Assembly (NCBI RefSeq): GCF_019431375.1
Contig: NZ_CP080267.1
Coordinates: forward strand, 2,046,001 to 2,110,000
DNA length: 64,000 bases
Direction: 5' to 3'
Source of the DNA: Alcanivorax sp.
Lineage (GTDB): Bacteria; Pseudomonadota; Gammaproteobacteria; Pseudomonadales; Alcanivoracaceae
Numbering within the stretch: position 1 is the stretch's first letter; every line of letters starts with the position of its first letter. Positions 18,649-27,140 of this stretch are shown piece by piece. Below the pieces are notes generated by a model. It did no database searches and was not told the DNA's origin. It worked only from the letters and a program-made list of their open reading frames with translations. The position numbers were made by a program, and so were the translations under genes.

Positions 18649-19278
18649 ATGGCAAAGAACACCAGCAAACGAGGGGCCAGCCGCGGCCCGGTACGCAAGA
18701 AGACGCAACGCCAGGTCCCCGGCTGGGTGTGGCTGTTTACCGGCCTGATGGTCGGTCTGTTTGTGGCCTTCCTGTTTCACCTGGGCAAGACCCAGCTGGA
18801 GCAAGGGGGCAATGGCAAGGCGGCTCAGAAAGTGGAACAGCCCGCCAAACCGGCCAAACCTGAGCCGAAAAAAGACAGCAGCGACGACGCCCCGCAATTC
18901 GACTTTTATGCGGTACTGCCAAAAATGGAAGTGATCGTGCCGCAGAATGAAAGCGATTCCGGCACCCGCAAGAGCCGTGACACCGCCCAGGACAAGTCCA
19001 CCAGCGAACGCAAGCCGGATACCAGTACCCGCTCCAGCAACGAACGCTACCTGTTGCAGGCCGGCAGCTTTCGCCGCAACGAAGATGCCGACCGCCGCCG
19101 GGCGGAGTTGATCCTCAAGGGTTTCGACGCCTCCATCCAGTCCGTGGATCTGGAAAGCGGCGACAGCTGGCACCGGGTCATGATTGGCCCCTACGACAAC
19201 CTCAACGCCATGCACCGGGCCCAGGACCAACTGGCCGGCAATGGCATCGAGACCCTGCCCATCAAGATGAAGAAGTAA
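18649..19278 (+). CDS. SPOR-domain protein, FtsN-like
   Basis: 209 residues. Basic cytoplasmic N-terminus with Arg/Lys, one transmembrane helix (about 25-46, VWLFTGLMVGLFVAFLF), a polar low-complexity linker, and a C-terminal SPOR domain (RYLLQAGSFRRNEDADRRRAEL...WHRVMIGPY). In this position after argS and before hslV, FtsN-type division proteins are usual, and the architecture fits a septal peptidoglycan-binding activator of division. The short essential FtsN helix motif cannot be confirmed by eye. Starts 21 bases after argS, so probably co-transcribed. Confidence 0.8.
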   Translation: MAKNTSKRGASRGPVRKKTQRQVPGWVWLFTGLMVGLFVAFLFHLGKTQLEQGGNGKAAQKVEQPAKPAKPEPKKDSSDDAPQFDFYAVLPKMEVIVPQNESDSGTRKSRDTAQDKSTSERKPDTSTRSSNERYLLQAGSFRRNEDADRRRAELILKGFDASIQSVDLESGDSWHRVMIGPYDNLNAMHRAQDQLAGNGIETLPIKMKK

Positions 19279-19321
19279 GACGCTGAACGCAGGGTTTCCT
19301 GGCGCCAGACACATCCCCCGT

Positions 19322-19358
19322 GGGAGCACCTGGCAGATCACTTGCCGGGAAGCTCCCG
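19322..19358 (+). terminator. Hairpin after the SPOR gene
   Basis: Imperfect stem with outer arms GGGAGC / GCTCCC and inner arms GGCA / TGCC. It is followed directly by the 7-base-period array at 19364, as in the hairpin-plus-arm modules elsewhere in the window. Confidence 0.45.
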
Positions 19359-19363
19359 CGCAG

Positions 19364-19398
19364 CGATTAACTATTCACTGTTAATTATTAATTACCTT
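19364..19398 (+). repeat. 7-base-period array, single arm (locus A)
   Basis: Five successive heptads: CGATTAA, CTATTCA, CTGTTAA, TTATTAA, TTACCTT. They share the CTRTTMA pattern with the right arms at 32648 and 47218. It ends nine bases before the hslVU heat-shock promoter. Confidence 0.7.
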
Positions 19399-19406
19399 CA
19401 AATCCC

Positions 19407-19434
19407 CTTGAATCCCCTGCCACCAGCCCCACAT
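19407..19434 (+). promoter_or_regulatory. Sigma-32-type heat-shock promoter of hslVU
   Basis: CTTGAA (19407-19412), 14 bases, CCCCACAT (19427-19434), close to the RpoH consensus CTTGAAA-N13-15-CCCCATNT. A start site near 19441 would leave a short leader before the GTG at 19464. hslVU is a classic heat-shock operon. Confidence 0.75.
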
Positions 19435-19463
19435 CTGCAGAATCACTGTGAAAGGAGCTGAAT

Positions 19464-19988
19464 GTGACCACGATCGTATCCGTACGCCGCGGCAATAGCG
19501 TTGTGATTGGCGGTGACGGCCAGGTGTCACTGGGCAACACCGTCATGAAAGGCAATGCCCGCAAGGTGCGCCGGCTCTACCACGGCAAGGTAATTGCCGG
19601 GTTTGCTGGCGGTACCGCCGATGCCTTTACCCTGTTTGAGCGCTTTGAAGCGCAGCTGGAAAAACACCAGGGCCATCTGGTTCGTGCTGCGGTGGAGCTG
19701 GCCAAGGACTGGCGCACCGACCGCGCCCTGCGTCGCCTGGAGGCCCTGCTGGCCGTGGCCGACAAGGAAGCCTCACTGATCATCACCGGCAATGGCGATG
19801 TCATCGAGCCGGAAAATGACCTGATCGCCATCGGCTCCGGCGGCCCCTTTGCCCAGGCAGCCGCCACCGCCCTGCTGCATAACACCGAGTTGGCTGCCGG
19901 GGATATTGTCGAAAAGAGCCTGACCATCGCCGGCGATATCTGCGTCTTCACCAATCAACAGCAAACCATTGAAGAATTGAGCTGGTAA
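19464..19988 (+). CDS. hslV: ATP-dependent protease subunit HslV
   Basis: 174 residues. Proteasome-like peptidase that forms a dodecamer and works with HslU. After removal of the first residue the N-terminus is TTIVSVRR, with the catalytic threonine; GNARKVRRLYHGKVIAGFAGGTADA and GSGGPFAQAAA are typical. GTG start preceded by AGGAG. Four bases separate it from hslU. Confidence 0.98.
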   Translation: MTTIVSVRRGNSVVIGGDGQVSLGNTVMKGNARKVRRLYHGKVIAGFAGGTADAFTLFERFEAQLEKHQGHLVRAAVELAKDWRTDRALRRLEALLAVADKEASLIITGNGDVIEPENDLIAIGSGGPFAQAAATALLHNTELAAGDIVEKSLTIAGDICVFTNQQQTIEELSW

Positions 19989-19992
19989 TCCG

Positions 19993-21327
19993 ATGCCAAA
20001 CCTGACTCCGCGCGAAATTGTTCATGAACTGAACAAGCACATTGTCGGCCAGGAGCCGGCAAAAAAATCCGTTGCCCTGGCCCTGCGCAATCGCTGGCGG
20101 CGCATGCAGCTGCCGGCAGAAATGCGCGCTGAAGTGGCGCCCAAGAACATCCTCATGATCGGCCCCACCGGCGTGGGCAAGACCGAAATTGCCCGGCGCC
20201 TGGCCAAACTGGCCGACGCCCCCTTTATCAAGATCGAAGCCACCAAGTTCACCGAAGTGGGCTATGTGGGCCGCGATGTGGAATCCATCATCCGCGACCT
20301 GGTGGAAATGGCCATCAAGATGCTGCGCGAGAAAGCTATCGCCCGCGTCGGCAGCCAGGCCGATGATGCCGCCGAGGAACGCATTCTCGATGCCCTTCTA
20401 CCCGCAGCCCGCGGCGACGAAGAGAGCAAGACCGACAACAGCACTCGTCAGATCTTCCGCAAGAAGCTGCGCGAGGGCGAGCTGGACGACAAGGAAATCG
20501 AGATCGAGGTGTCCAGCAATCCGGCCGGAGTGGAAATCATGGCGCCTCCCGGCATGGAAGAAATGACCAGCCAGCTGCAACAGATGTTCTCGAAAATGGG
20601 CGGGGGCGGCCGCAAGCGCAGCCAGAAGCTGCGTGTCCGCGAAGCCTACCGGCTGATCCGGGACGAGGAAGCGGCCCGCTTCGTCAATGAGGACGAGCTG
20701 AAGGTACAGGCCATTGATGCAGTGGAAAACAACGGCATCGTATTCCTGGATGAAATCGACAAGGTGGCCAAACGCGGCGAAAGCGGCGGCACTGACGTGT
20801 CCCGTGAAGGGGTACAGCGAGACCTGCTGCCGCTGATTGAAGGCTGCACCGTGTCCACCAAGTACGGCATGATCAAGACTGACCACATCCTGTTTATCGC
20901 CTCCGGCGCCTTTCACCTGGCCAAACCCAGCGATCTGATCCCGGAGCTGCAGGGCCGTCTGCCCATTCGCGTTGAACTGAGCCCGCTGACACCGGATGAC
21001 TTCCAGCGCATTCTTACCGAACCCCGATGCTCGCTCACCGAGCAGTACAAGGCCCTGCTGGATACCGAAGGGCTCAACCTGGAGATTACCGACGACTGCA
21101 TCCGGCGCATTGCCGAAGTGGCCTGGCAGGTCAACGAACGCACCGAAAATATCGGTGCCCGCCGCCTGCACACGGTACTGGAAAAACTGCTGGAAGAGAT
21201 CAGCTACGATGCCGACTCCCTGGCCACCCAATACCACGACAAGCCCCTGGTACTGGACGCCGAAGCGGTGGATCGCTATCTGGGTGAACTGGCCGATGAC
21301 GAGGACCTGAGCCGCTATATCCTCTGA
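19993..21327 (+). CDS. hslU: ATPase subunit HslU of the HslVU protease
   Basis: 444 residues. Clp/AAA+ unfoldase that feeds substrates into HslV. P-loop GPTGVGKTEIARRLAK near residue 57, the pore-loop region KFTEVGYVGRDVES, an intermediate I-domain (about 110-240), Walker B IVFLDEIDK, and the C-terminal tail EDLSRYIL that inserts into HslV. Co-transcribed with hslV from the heat-shock promoter. Confidence 0.98.
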   Translation: MPNLTPREIVHELNKHIVGQEPAKKSVALALRNRWRRMQLPAEMRAEVAPKNILMIGPTGVGKTEIARRLAKLADAPFIKIEATKFTEVGYVGRDVESIIRDLVEMAIKMLREKAIARVGSQADDAAEERILDALLPAARGDEESKTDNSTRQIFRKKLREGELDDKEIEIEVSSNPAGVEIMAPPGMEEMTSQLQQMFSKMGGGGRKRSQKLRVREAYRLIRDEEAARFVNEDELKVQAIDAVENNGIVFLDEIDKVAKRGESGGTDVSREGVQRDLLPLIEGCTVSTKYGMIKTDHILFIASGAFHLAKPSDLIPELQGRLPIRVELSPLTPDDFQRILTEPRCSLTEQYKALLDTEGLNLEITDDCIRRIAEVAWQVNERTENIGARRLHTVLEKLLEEISYDADSLATQYHDKPLVLDAEAVDRYLGELADDEDLSRYIL

Positions 21328-21336
21328 TAGCCCGAG

Positions 21337-21400
21337 GCCTGACGACAGACGTCTGACGCTGAATTCATTGGCGTCAGGCGCCTGACTTCCAACGTCCGAC
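21337..21400. repeat. 7-base-period array with two arms (locus B)
   Basis: Left arm heptads GCCTGAC, GACAGAC, GTCTGAC, GCTGAAT; right arm GTCAGGC, GCCTGAC, TTCCAAC, GTCCGAC. It contains the palindromes CAGACGTCTG (21346-21355) and GTCAGGCGCCTGAC (21373-21386). Lies between hslU and the FFLEELY gene and probably folds after the hslU stop. Confidence 0.65.
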
Positions 21401-21436
21401 CGCTTTCCTGCTATTATCCCCGCCGGAGGAAAAACC

Positions 21437-22132
21437 ATGACCGCCGGCGAACAGCTTCAACACTATCTCAACCGCTTCTTTGCCCTGCGCCAGCATGGCG
21501 ACGACACCCTGTTCCTGAGCCGCCTGCGGCGCTTGCAGGACTGGCAGAGCCAGCGCCTCAGCCATACCCACCGCCACCTTCTGGACGACCCGGCCACGGC
21601 GGAGGGGATCCGCTTTCTACTCGACGAAGTCTACGGTGGCCGGGAGCTGCTACCGGTGGCCCGGGAAATCCGTCGCGCCCTGCCCAAGGCCATGAAACTG
21701 CTGCCGGACAAGGTCATGGCCACCTCGGCCAGTGCGCTGGAGGCCGCGATCCTCACCCAGGAGCTGGATGAGCAGATCGCCGACTCACTGGGCAGCGAAC
21801 TGGATCAACCACTCACCGAGCTGACCTACCTCAAGGGTTTTCGTCAGGACCACCACCACGATGCCCGTCAGCGCCAGCTACAATTGGTGGCCGAACTGGG
21901 ACATCATCTGGATCGCTATATCCGCTCACGGATGATACAGACCACCTTTCGCATGGTGCGTAAACCGGCCCATGCGGCAGGCTTTGCGAACCTGTATGAT
22001 TTCATGGATCGCAGCTTCCGGGTGATGAAACCGGTGCCCAGTGTGGGCCTGCTGCTGGAGCAGCTGGCCGCACGGGAAGAGACCATCATGCAGAAGGTCT
22101 TCGACCATCACCCGGCCCCCTTCGAGGACTGA
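21437..22132 (+). CDS. FFLEELY-motif protein of unknown function
   Basis: 231 residues, soluble and largely helical, with no signal peptide or membrane segment. The family is named for a conserved FFLEELYGG-like sequence, seen here as FLLDEVYGGREL near residue 60; a second conserved patch is the C-terminal RxxVRKPAHAAGFANLYDFMDRSFRVM. GGAGG ribosome site before the ATG. The next gene, ubiE, starts one base after the stop. Function unknown; position suggests co-expression with ubiquinone genes. Confidence 0.7.
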   Translation: MTAGEQLQHYLNRFFALRQHGDDTLFLSRLRRLQDWQSQRLSHTHRHLLDDPATAEGIRFLLDEVYGGRELLPVAREIRRALPKAMKLLPDKVMATSASALEAAILTQELDEQIADSLGSELDQPLTELTYLKGFRQDHHHDARQRQLQLVAELGHHLDRYIRSRMIQTTFRMVRKPAHAAGFANLYDFMDRSFRVMKPVPSVGLLLEQLAAREETIMQKVFDHHPAPFED

Positions 22133-22133
22133 C

Positions 22134-22886
22134 ATGAACGACGACACCAAGGTCACCCACTTCGGTTACCAGCAGGTACCGTGGCAGGAAAAGCAGCAGA
22201 AAGTGGCCGGCGTATTCCGCTCCGTAGCGGGCAAATACGATGTCATGAACGACCTGATTTCCATGGGCAGCCACCGCCTGCTCAAGCGCATGACCATCGA
22301 GCTGGCCGGGGTGCGTCCGGGCCACAAGGTGCTGGATCTGGCCGGCGGCACCGGCGATCTGGCCATCAAGTTTTCCCGCCTTGTCGGGGAAACTGGCCAG
22401 GTGGTGCTGGCGGACATCAATGACGCCATGCTGGCAGTGGGCCGCGACCGTCTGTTCGATGCAGGCTGCAGCCACAACACCCAGGTCACCCAGGTAAACG
22501 GCGAGTGCCTGCCCTTTGAAGACAACAGCTTCCACTGCATCACCATCGCCTTCGGCCTGCGCAACATCACTGACAAGGATGCCGCCCTGCGCTCCATGCT
22601 GCGGGTGCTGAAACCCGGCGGCCGGCTGCTGGTACTGGAATTCTCCACCCCGGTGCACAAGCCCCTGGCCAAGGCCTACGAGCTTTACTCCTTCGGTGTG
22701 TGGCCCAAACTCGGCAAACTGATCGTCAACGATGCGGATAGTTATCAGTACCTGGCCGAATCCATCCGCATGCACCCGGACCAGGACACCCTGCAGGGCA
22801 TGATGGATCAGGCCGGCTTCGCCCGTACCGAATACTTCAACATGCTGGGCGGCATCGTGGCGCTGCACAGAGGGTTCAAATTTTGA
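22134..22886 (+). CDS. ubiE: Ubiquinone/menaquinone C-methyltransferase UbiE
   Basis: 250 residues. SAM-dependent methylation of the benzoquinol ring in ubiquinone (and demethylmenaquinol) synthesis. Seen: VFRSVAGKYDVMNDLISMGSHRLLKR, motif I VLDLAGGTGDLA, FGLRNITDKDAALRSMLRVLKPGGRLLVLEFS. I start at MNDDTKVTHFGY, two bases after the preceding stop, rather than in the long overlapping frame. Head of the tight ubiE-ubiJ-ubiB set. Confidence 0.97.
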   Translation: MNDDTKVTHFGYQQVPWQEKQQKVAGVFRSVAGKYDVMNDLISMGSHRLLKRMTIELAGVRPGHKVLDLAGGTGDLAIKFSRLVGETGQVVLADINDAMLAVGRDRLFDAGCSHNTQVTQVNGECLPFEDNSFHCITIAFGLRNITDKDAALRSMLRVLKPGGRLLVLEFSTPVHKPLAKAYELYSFGVWPKLGKLIVNDADSYQYLAESIRMHPDQDTLQGMMDQAGFARTEYFNMLGGIVALHRGFKF

Positions 22887-23554
22887 GTCTGAAAGACCAG
22901 TCCCGCTCCCCCGGCCTGCTCTCCACCACGGCCCTGGCCACGGTGGAAAGAGCCATCAACACTGCCCTGCGTTCCGACCCGGCCAGTGCCGACCGGCTGG
23001 CGCTCCATGCCGGCCGCTTGCTGGCCATCGAGGTGACCTTACCGCCGCTGGCTATCTATGCGCTGATCGTGGAAGACGGGGTGGAGTTGTACCACCGCAG
23101 CGATGCCAACGCGGATGTCACGGTAAAGGGCAATCCCATGGATCTGGCTGCCCTGCTGCTGAACTGGAACACCCGCCCCGGCGTCATCGGCGGCCCGGTG
23201 GACATCAGCGGTAACCGGGAACTGCTGCAGGAAATGCAGCAACTGGCCGGCGAGCTGCAAATCGACTGGGGTGCCATTCTGGAGCCGGTGACCGGTTCGG
23301 AACTGGCCCAGCAACTGGATTACAGCGCCCGCCGTCTGTTCGGCTGGGCCCGCCAGGCCGCCGGCCGACTGACCGAGCAGCTGGCCGACTACGTGGGCAA
23401 CGAATCCGGCCTGACACCCGGCCGCCGGGATGTCTATGAATTTGGCCAGGATGTGGACGAACTGCGCATGGACGTGGATCGTCTGGATGCCCGCATCCAG
23501 CGCCTTCGCACCGCCCGGACCGGCACCAACAGTAACGGGAGCGCCACCGACTGA
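22883..23554 (+). CDS. ubiJ: Ubiquinone biosynthesis accessory factor UbiJ
   Basis: 223 residues. SCP2-like sterol-carrier fold at the N-terminus (about 15-115), thought to hold hydrophobic ubiquinone intermediates in the Ubi complex, followed by a helical C-terminal region. The proposed TTG start at 22883 overlaps the ubiE stop in TTGA; no better start is visible nearby. Ends one base into the ubiB start. Confidence 0.92.
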   Translation: MSLKDQSRSPGLLSTTALATVERAINTALRSDPASADRLALHAGRLLAIEVTLPPLAIYALIVEDGVELYHRSDANADVTVKGNPMDLAALLLNWNTRPGVIGGPVDISGNRELLQEMQQLAGELQIDWGAILEPVTGSELAQQLDYSARRLFGWARQAAGRLTEQLADYVGNESGLTPGRRDVYEFGQDVDELRMDVDRLDARIQRLRTARTGTNSNGSATD

Positions 23555-25161
23555 TGCTGCCCGTTACCCGTATTCTGGTGGTCACCCATGTGGTGTGCCG
23601 CTATCGCCTGATCGCCCTGCTGCCTGCCCAGCCACTGCGCAACGTGCTGCTGGTGCTGTCCTTTCTGGTGCCCTCAAGCTGGCTGGGCACCGGCAAGCTC
23701 AGCGAAGGCGAACGCCTGCAGAAGGCCCTGGAGCGACTGGGCCCCATCTTCATCAAGTTCGGCCAGCTACTGGCCACCCGCCAGGACATGCTGCCACCGG
23801 AATGGACGAGCGCCCTGGCGCGACTGCAGGACCAGGTGGCCCCCTTCGACGGGCAACAGGCCCGGGACCTGGTCGCGGCCAGCCTGAGCCAGCCCTTCGA
23901 TGAGGTATTCCGCGACTTTGACAGCACTCCCATGGCCGCCGCCTCCGTGGCCCAGGTCCATGCCGCTACCCTGCACAATGGCCAGCAGGTGGTGGCCAAG
24001 GTGCTGCGCCCTACCATTCTTCCGGTGGTGCAACGGGACCTGAAAGTCATGGCCTTCGGCGCCCGCTGGCTGGAACGGCTGTGGCGCGATGCCCGCTACT
24101 TCCGCCCGGCCCGGGTGGTACAGGACTACCGGGACATCATCCTTGGCGAACTGGACCTGGCCGCCGAAGCCCGCAACAGCGAAACCATGCGCCGGCATTT
24201 CCTGTTCAGCCCGCTGCTGCATATCCCGGCCATTCATCTGGAGCTGTCCAGCCCCACCGTGATCATCATGGATCGCATCCATGGCATCCCGGTGAATGAT
24301 ATCGAGCGCATCAAGGCCGCCGGCATTGATCCGAAGGTGCTGGCAGAACGGGGCGTGGAGATCTTCTTCTCACAGGTATTCCGCTTCAACTTCTTCCACG
24401 CGGACATGCACCCGGGCAACATCTTCGTCAACCCGGAACACCCGGAATCCCCGCAATACATGGCCGTCGATGCAGCCATCGCCGGGCGGCTGTCGAAGGA
24501 AGACCTGAACGTGCTGGGCCGCATGGTGCTGGCCGTGATGCGGGAGGATTACAGTGCCCTGGTAGATGCGGTGATCCGTGCCGGCTGGAATACCGCCCCC
24601 ATCGATCGTCCCCGTTTTGAACGGGCCGTGATCGACATTGTCGAGCCGGTGCGGTCCGCCCAACTGGACCAGCTGGAATTCGCCCCGCTGGTGATGAAGC
24701 TGTTTGATATGGCGCGCCACTACCAGATCGAAATGCCGGTGCAGTACATCCTGCTGATGAAAACCCTGGTGCATATCGAAGGCCTGGGGCGCAGCATCTA
24801 TCCGCAACTGGATATCTGGAGCACCGGCCGCCCCCTGCTGGAAGCCTGGATGCTGGCCGAATACGGCCCCAGCGCCACACTGAAGAAACTGCAGAACCGC
24901 ATGCCGGAATGGACCGCCCAGCTGCCCGAGATGCCGGATCTGCTGCGCGACGGCCTGGAAAGCCTGCGCGAGCTGCCTTACCAGCAGGATCGACTGGAAG
25001 CCCGCTTCGAACAGGCCCTGCTACGCCACCGTCACAAGCTGTTTGTCGGCCTGGCGGGGCTGGGCTGCGCCGGTACTGCCATCTGGCTAGCAACACCCCA
25101 TGTCAGCTGGCCGCTGGCCGCTGTCGCCGTGCTGCTGGTGAGCTGGAGCTGGCGGCGCTAG
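23554..25161 (+). CDS. ubiB: Ubiquinone biosynthesis protein UbiB (atypical kinase/ATPase)
   Basis: 535 residues. ABC1/ADCK family membrane protein needed for aerobic ubiquinone synthesis. N-terminal KxGQ motif present as KFGQLLATRQDMLP; alanine-rich loop AAASVAQVHAA; catalytic-loop sequence HADMHPGNIFVNP; two C-terminal transmembrane helices (about 490-533). Its ATG overlaps the last base of ubiJ, so the three ubi genes are one unit. Confidence 0.97.
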   Translation: MLPVTRILVVTHVVCRYRLIALLPAQPLRNVLLVLSFLVPSSWLGTGKLSEGERLQKALERLGPIFIKFGQLLATRQDMLPPEWTSALARLQDQVAPFDGQQARDLVAASLSQPFDEVFRDFDSTPMAAASVAQVHAATLHNGQQVVAKVLRPTILPVVQRDLKVMAFGARWLERLWRDARYFRPARVVQDYRDIILGELDLAAEARNSETMRRHFLFSPLLHIPAIHLELSSPTVIIMDRIHGIPVNDIERIKAAGIDPKVLAERGVEIFFSQVFRFNFFHADMHPGNIFVNPEHPESPQYMAVDAAIAGRLSKEDLNVLGRMVLAVMREDYSALVDAVIRAGWNTAPIDRPRFERAVIDIVEPVRSAQLDQLEFAPLVMKLFDMARHYQIEMPVQYILLMKTLVHIEGLGRSIYPQLDIWSTGRPLLEAWMLAEYGPSATLKKLQNRMPEWTAQLPEMPDLLRDGLESLRELPYQQDRLEARFEQALLRHRHKLFVGLAGLGCAGTAIWLATPHVSWPLAAVAVLLVSWSWRR

Positions 25162-25246
25162 ACTGTGACACCGCACCGCGGCACATCGGATAATCCGTCG
25201 GCGCCCGCCCGCAGCAGGCGCCAACCATAAAGAAAGTGCAAACGCT

Positions 25247-25582
25247 ATGTCAGATATTCTCAGCCAGCTCCATCAGGTGCTTGAATCCCGCAAGGGCGCC
25301 GATCCGGACAGTTCCTACGTGGCCAGCCTGTATGCCAAGGGGCTGAACAAGATCCTGGAAAAAGTGGGCGAGGAAGCGGTAGAGACCATTCTCGCCGCCC
25401 GCGACGCAGAGGTCAGTGGCAAAACCGATGCACTGATCAGCGAAACCGCGGATTTGTGGTTCCATAGTCTGGTCATGTTGGCCAAACTGGGTGAACACCC
25501 GGACAAGGTGTTGGCAGAACTGGAGCGCCGCTTCGGCCTGTCCGGCCATGACGAAAAAGCGGCGCGCGGCAGCAAGCACTGA
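25247..25582 (+). CDS. hisE: Phosphoribosyl-ATP diphosphatase
   Basis: 111 residues. Splits phosphoribosyl-ATP to phosphoribosyl-AMP in histidine synthesis. MazG-like helical fold with KVGEEAVETILAA and the acidic metal site ISETADLWFHSLVMLA. In related genomes hisI (the cyclohydrolase) often sits just before; here the 85-base gap to ubiB has no room for it. The other his genes in the window are at 52950-55831. Confidence 0.96.
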   Translation: MSDILSQLHQVLESRKGADPDSSYVASLYAKGLNKILEKVGEEAVETILAARDAEVSGKTDALISETADLWFHSLVMLAKLGEHPDKVLAELERRFGLSGHDEKAARGSKH

Positions 25583-25624
25583 CCGCCCTGACTATCAGCG
25601 CCCTATCTATCGGAGAGAAACAGC

Positions 25625-25858
25625 ATGTTTTCCGGCATCAGCATTTGGCAGTTACTGATCCTTCTGGCCATTGTGGTCCTGTTGTTCGGCACCAAGAAAC
25701 TGCGCAATATCGGCGGCGACCTGGGTGGGGCCGTAAAAGGCTTCAAGAACGCCATGAAAGACGGCGAGGAAGAGCAGGACCAGAAACGTCTGGCCGAAGA
25801 CGAGAAGGACACCAGCGAGCAGAAAACCGAGAAGGACAAGGAAAAAGACCAGGCCTGA
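25625..25858 (+). CDS. tatA: Sec-independent translocase subunit TatA
   Basis: 77 residues. One N-terminal transmembrane helix (ISIWQLLILLAIVVLLFG), the FGTKKLRNIGGDLGGAVKGFK hinge and amphipathic helix, and a highly charged tail. Oligomerises to form the Tat translocation pathway for folded proteins. First of the tatABC set. Confidence 0.97.
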   Translation: MFSGISIWQLLILLAIVVLLFGTKKLRNIGGDLGGAVKGFKNAMKDGEEEQDQKRLAEDEKDTSEQKTEKDKEKDQA

Positions 25859-25896
25859 TCTGGCCAGCCTTCCCTGCGTCCCGTTAAGAGGTTTCC

Positions 25897-26250
25897 ATGT
25901 TCGATATCGGCTTTGCCGAACTTACCCTGATTTTCATCATCGGTCTGGTGGTGCTTGGTCCGGAGCGTCTGCCCACGGTGGCACGCACCCTGGGCCAGTG
26001 GGTCGGCCGTGCCCGCTCCACTTTCAACCATCTGAAAAACGAACTGGAACGCGAAGCGGTGACCCAGGACATGCGCGAGCGCATGGAAAAACAGATGCGC
26101 GAGATGGGCCTGGACGAAGACAGCATCCGCGAAGCGAAGGAAAGCCTGCTCAGCCCGGAGCAAATTGCCAAGGCGCGCACCCCCCGCGAGGCGCAAGCGG
26201 ACCCCGCTGACGACAGCAAAAAAGCTCAGGAACCACCGCGCCATGAATGA
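25897..26250 (+). CDS. tatB: Sec-independent translocase subunit TatB
   Basis: 117 residues. FDIGFAELTLIFIIGLVVLGPERLP is the typical TatB helix with its conserved glutamate and GPERLP hinge, followed by an amphipathic helix and a charged tail. Forms the twin-arginine receptor with TatC. Overlaps the tatC start by eight bases. Confidence 0.97.
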   Translation: MFDIGFAELTLIFIIGLVVLGPERLPTVARTLGQWVGRARSTFNHLKNELEREAVTQDMRERMEKQMREMGLDEDSIREAKESLLSPEQIAKARTPREAQADPADDSKKAQEPPRHE

Positions 26251-26995
26251 CGCCAGCAACGATTCCGGCCAGCCACTGATTGCCCATTTGCTGGAACTGC
26301 GTAACCGCCTGCTCAAGGCCATGGCGGCAATCTTCGTGGTGTTTCTGGGGCTGTTCTATTTCTCCCGGGAACTGTACACCCTGGTGGCCAAACCACTGAT
26401 GCAGGCCATGCCCGAAGGCACCAGCATGATCGCCACCGGCGTCGCCTCACCCTTCCTGGCGCCCTTCAAACTGACCCTGTATCTGAGCATCTTCGTGGCC
26501 ATGCCCTTTATCCTGCATCAAGCCTGGGCCTTCGTGGCCCCGGGCCTGTACCGGCATGAAAAGCGCCTGGCCATTCCCCTGTTGGGCAGCAGCGTACTGC
26601 TGTTCTACGCTGGCGCCGCCTTTGCCTATTTCGTGGTATTCCCGCTGATGTTCCAGTTCTTTACCGCCATTGCCCCGGAAGGGGTGGCGGTGACCACAGA
26701 CATCAGCAGCTATCTGGATTTTGTGCTGGCCCTGTTCCTGGCGTTCGGACTGGCTTTTGAATTACCCATCGCCATCGTACTGCTGGTCAGCACCGGCGCC
26801 ACGACCGTGGAAAAACTGGCCGGCGCCCGCGCCTATGTGGTGGTGGGCTGCTTCGTGGTTGGCATGCTGCTGACCCCCCCGGACATCATCAGCCAGACCC
26901 TGCTGGCGCTACCCATGTGGTTCCTGTTCGAGGTTGGCCTGCTGGCCGCGCGGTTGATTCGCCGGGAAAAGCAGAAGCAGCGAGACGCGACCTGA
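26243..26995 (+). CDS. tatC: Sec-independent translocase subunit TatC
   Basis: 250 residues with six expected membrane helices. N-terminal PLIAHLLELRNRLLKA is the signal-peptide-binding segment; LTLYLSIFVAMPFILHQAWAFVAPGLYRHEK and FAFGLAFELP-like residues (FLAFGLAFELPIAIVLL) are family hallmarks. The start at MNDASND overlaps tatB; the longer frame upstream is only the tatB tail read out of phase. Confidence 0.97.
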   Translation: MNDASNDSGQPLIAHLLELRNRLLKAMAAIFVVFLGLFYFSRELYTLVAKPLMQAMPEGTSMIATGVASPFLAPFKLTLYLSIFVAMPFILHQAWAFVAPGLYRHEKRLAIPLLGSSVLLFYAGAAFAYFVVFPLMFQFFTAIAPEGVAVTTDISSYLDFVLALFLAFGLAFELPIAIVLLVSTGATTVEKLAGARAYVVVGCFVVGMLLTPPDIISQTLLALPMWFLFEVGLLAARLIRREKQKQRDAT

Positions 26996-27140
26996 CCCGC
27001 GGAGTAGATGAGCCGGAAGGCGCAAATCCACCAGACCAACCTGATCGAGCACTTCTCCCGCCCCTATGGCGGTTTACTGCTTGCCACCTAAATCCACCGT
27101 ACGCGACGCTGTCTATGTCGTGCCCAGCAGCCGGCTTTCG

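Noticed and set aside
27008..27091. A 27-codon plus-strand frame (MSRKAQIHQTNLIEHFSRP...) after tatC
   Set aside because: Too short to support and not recognised; could be the remnant of a displaced gene end, but I see no ribosome site or homologue.
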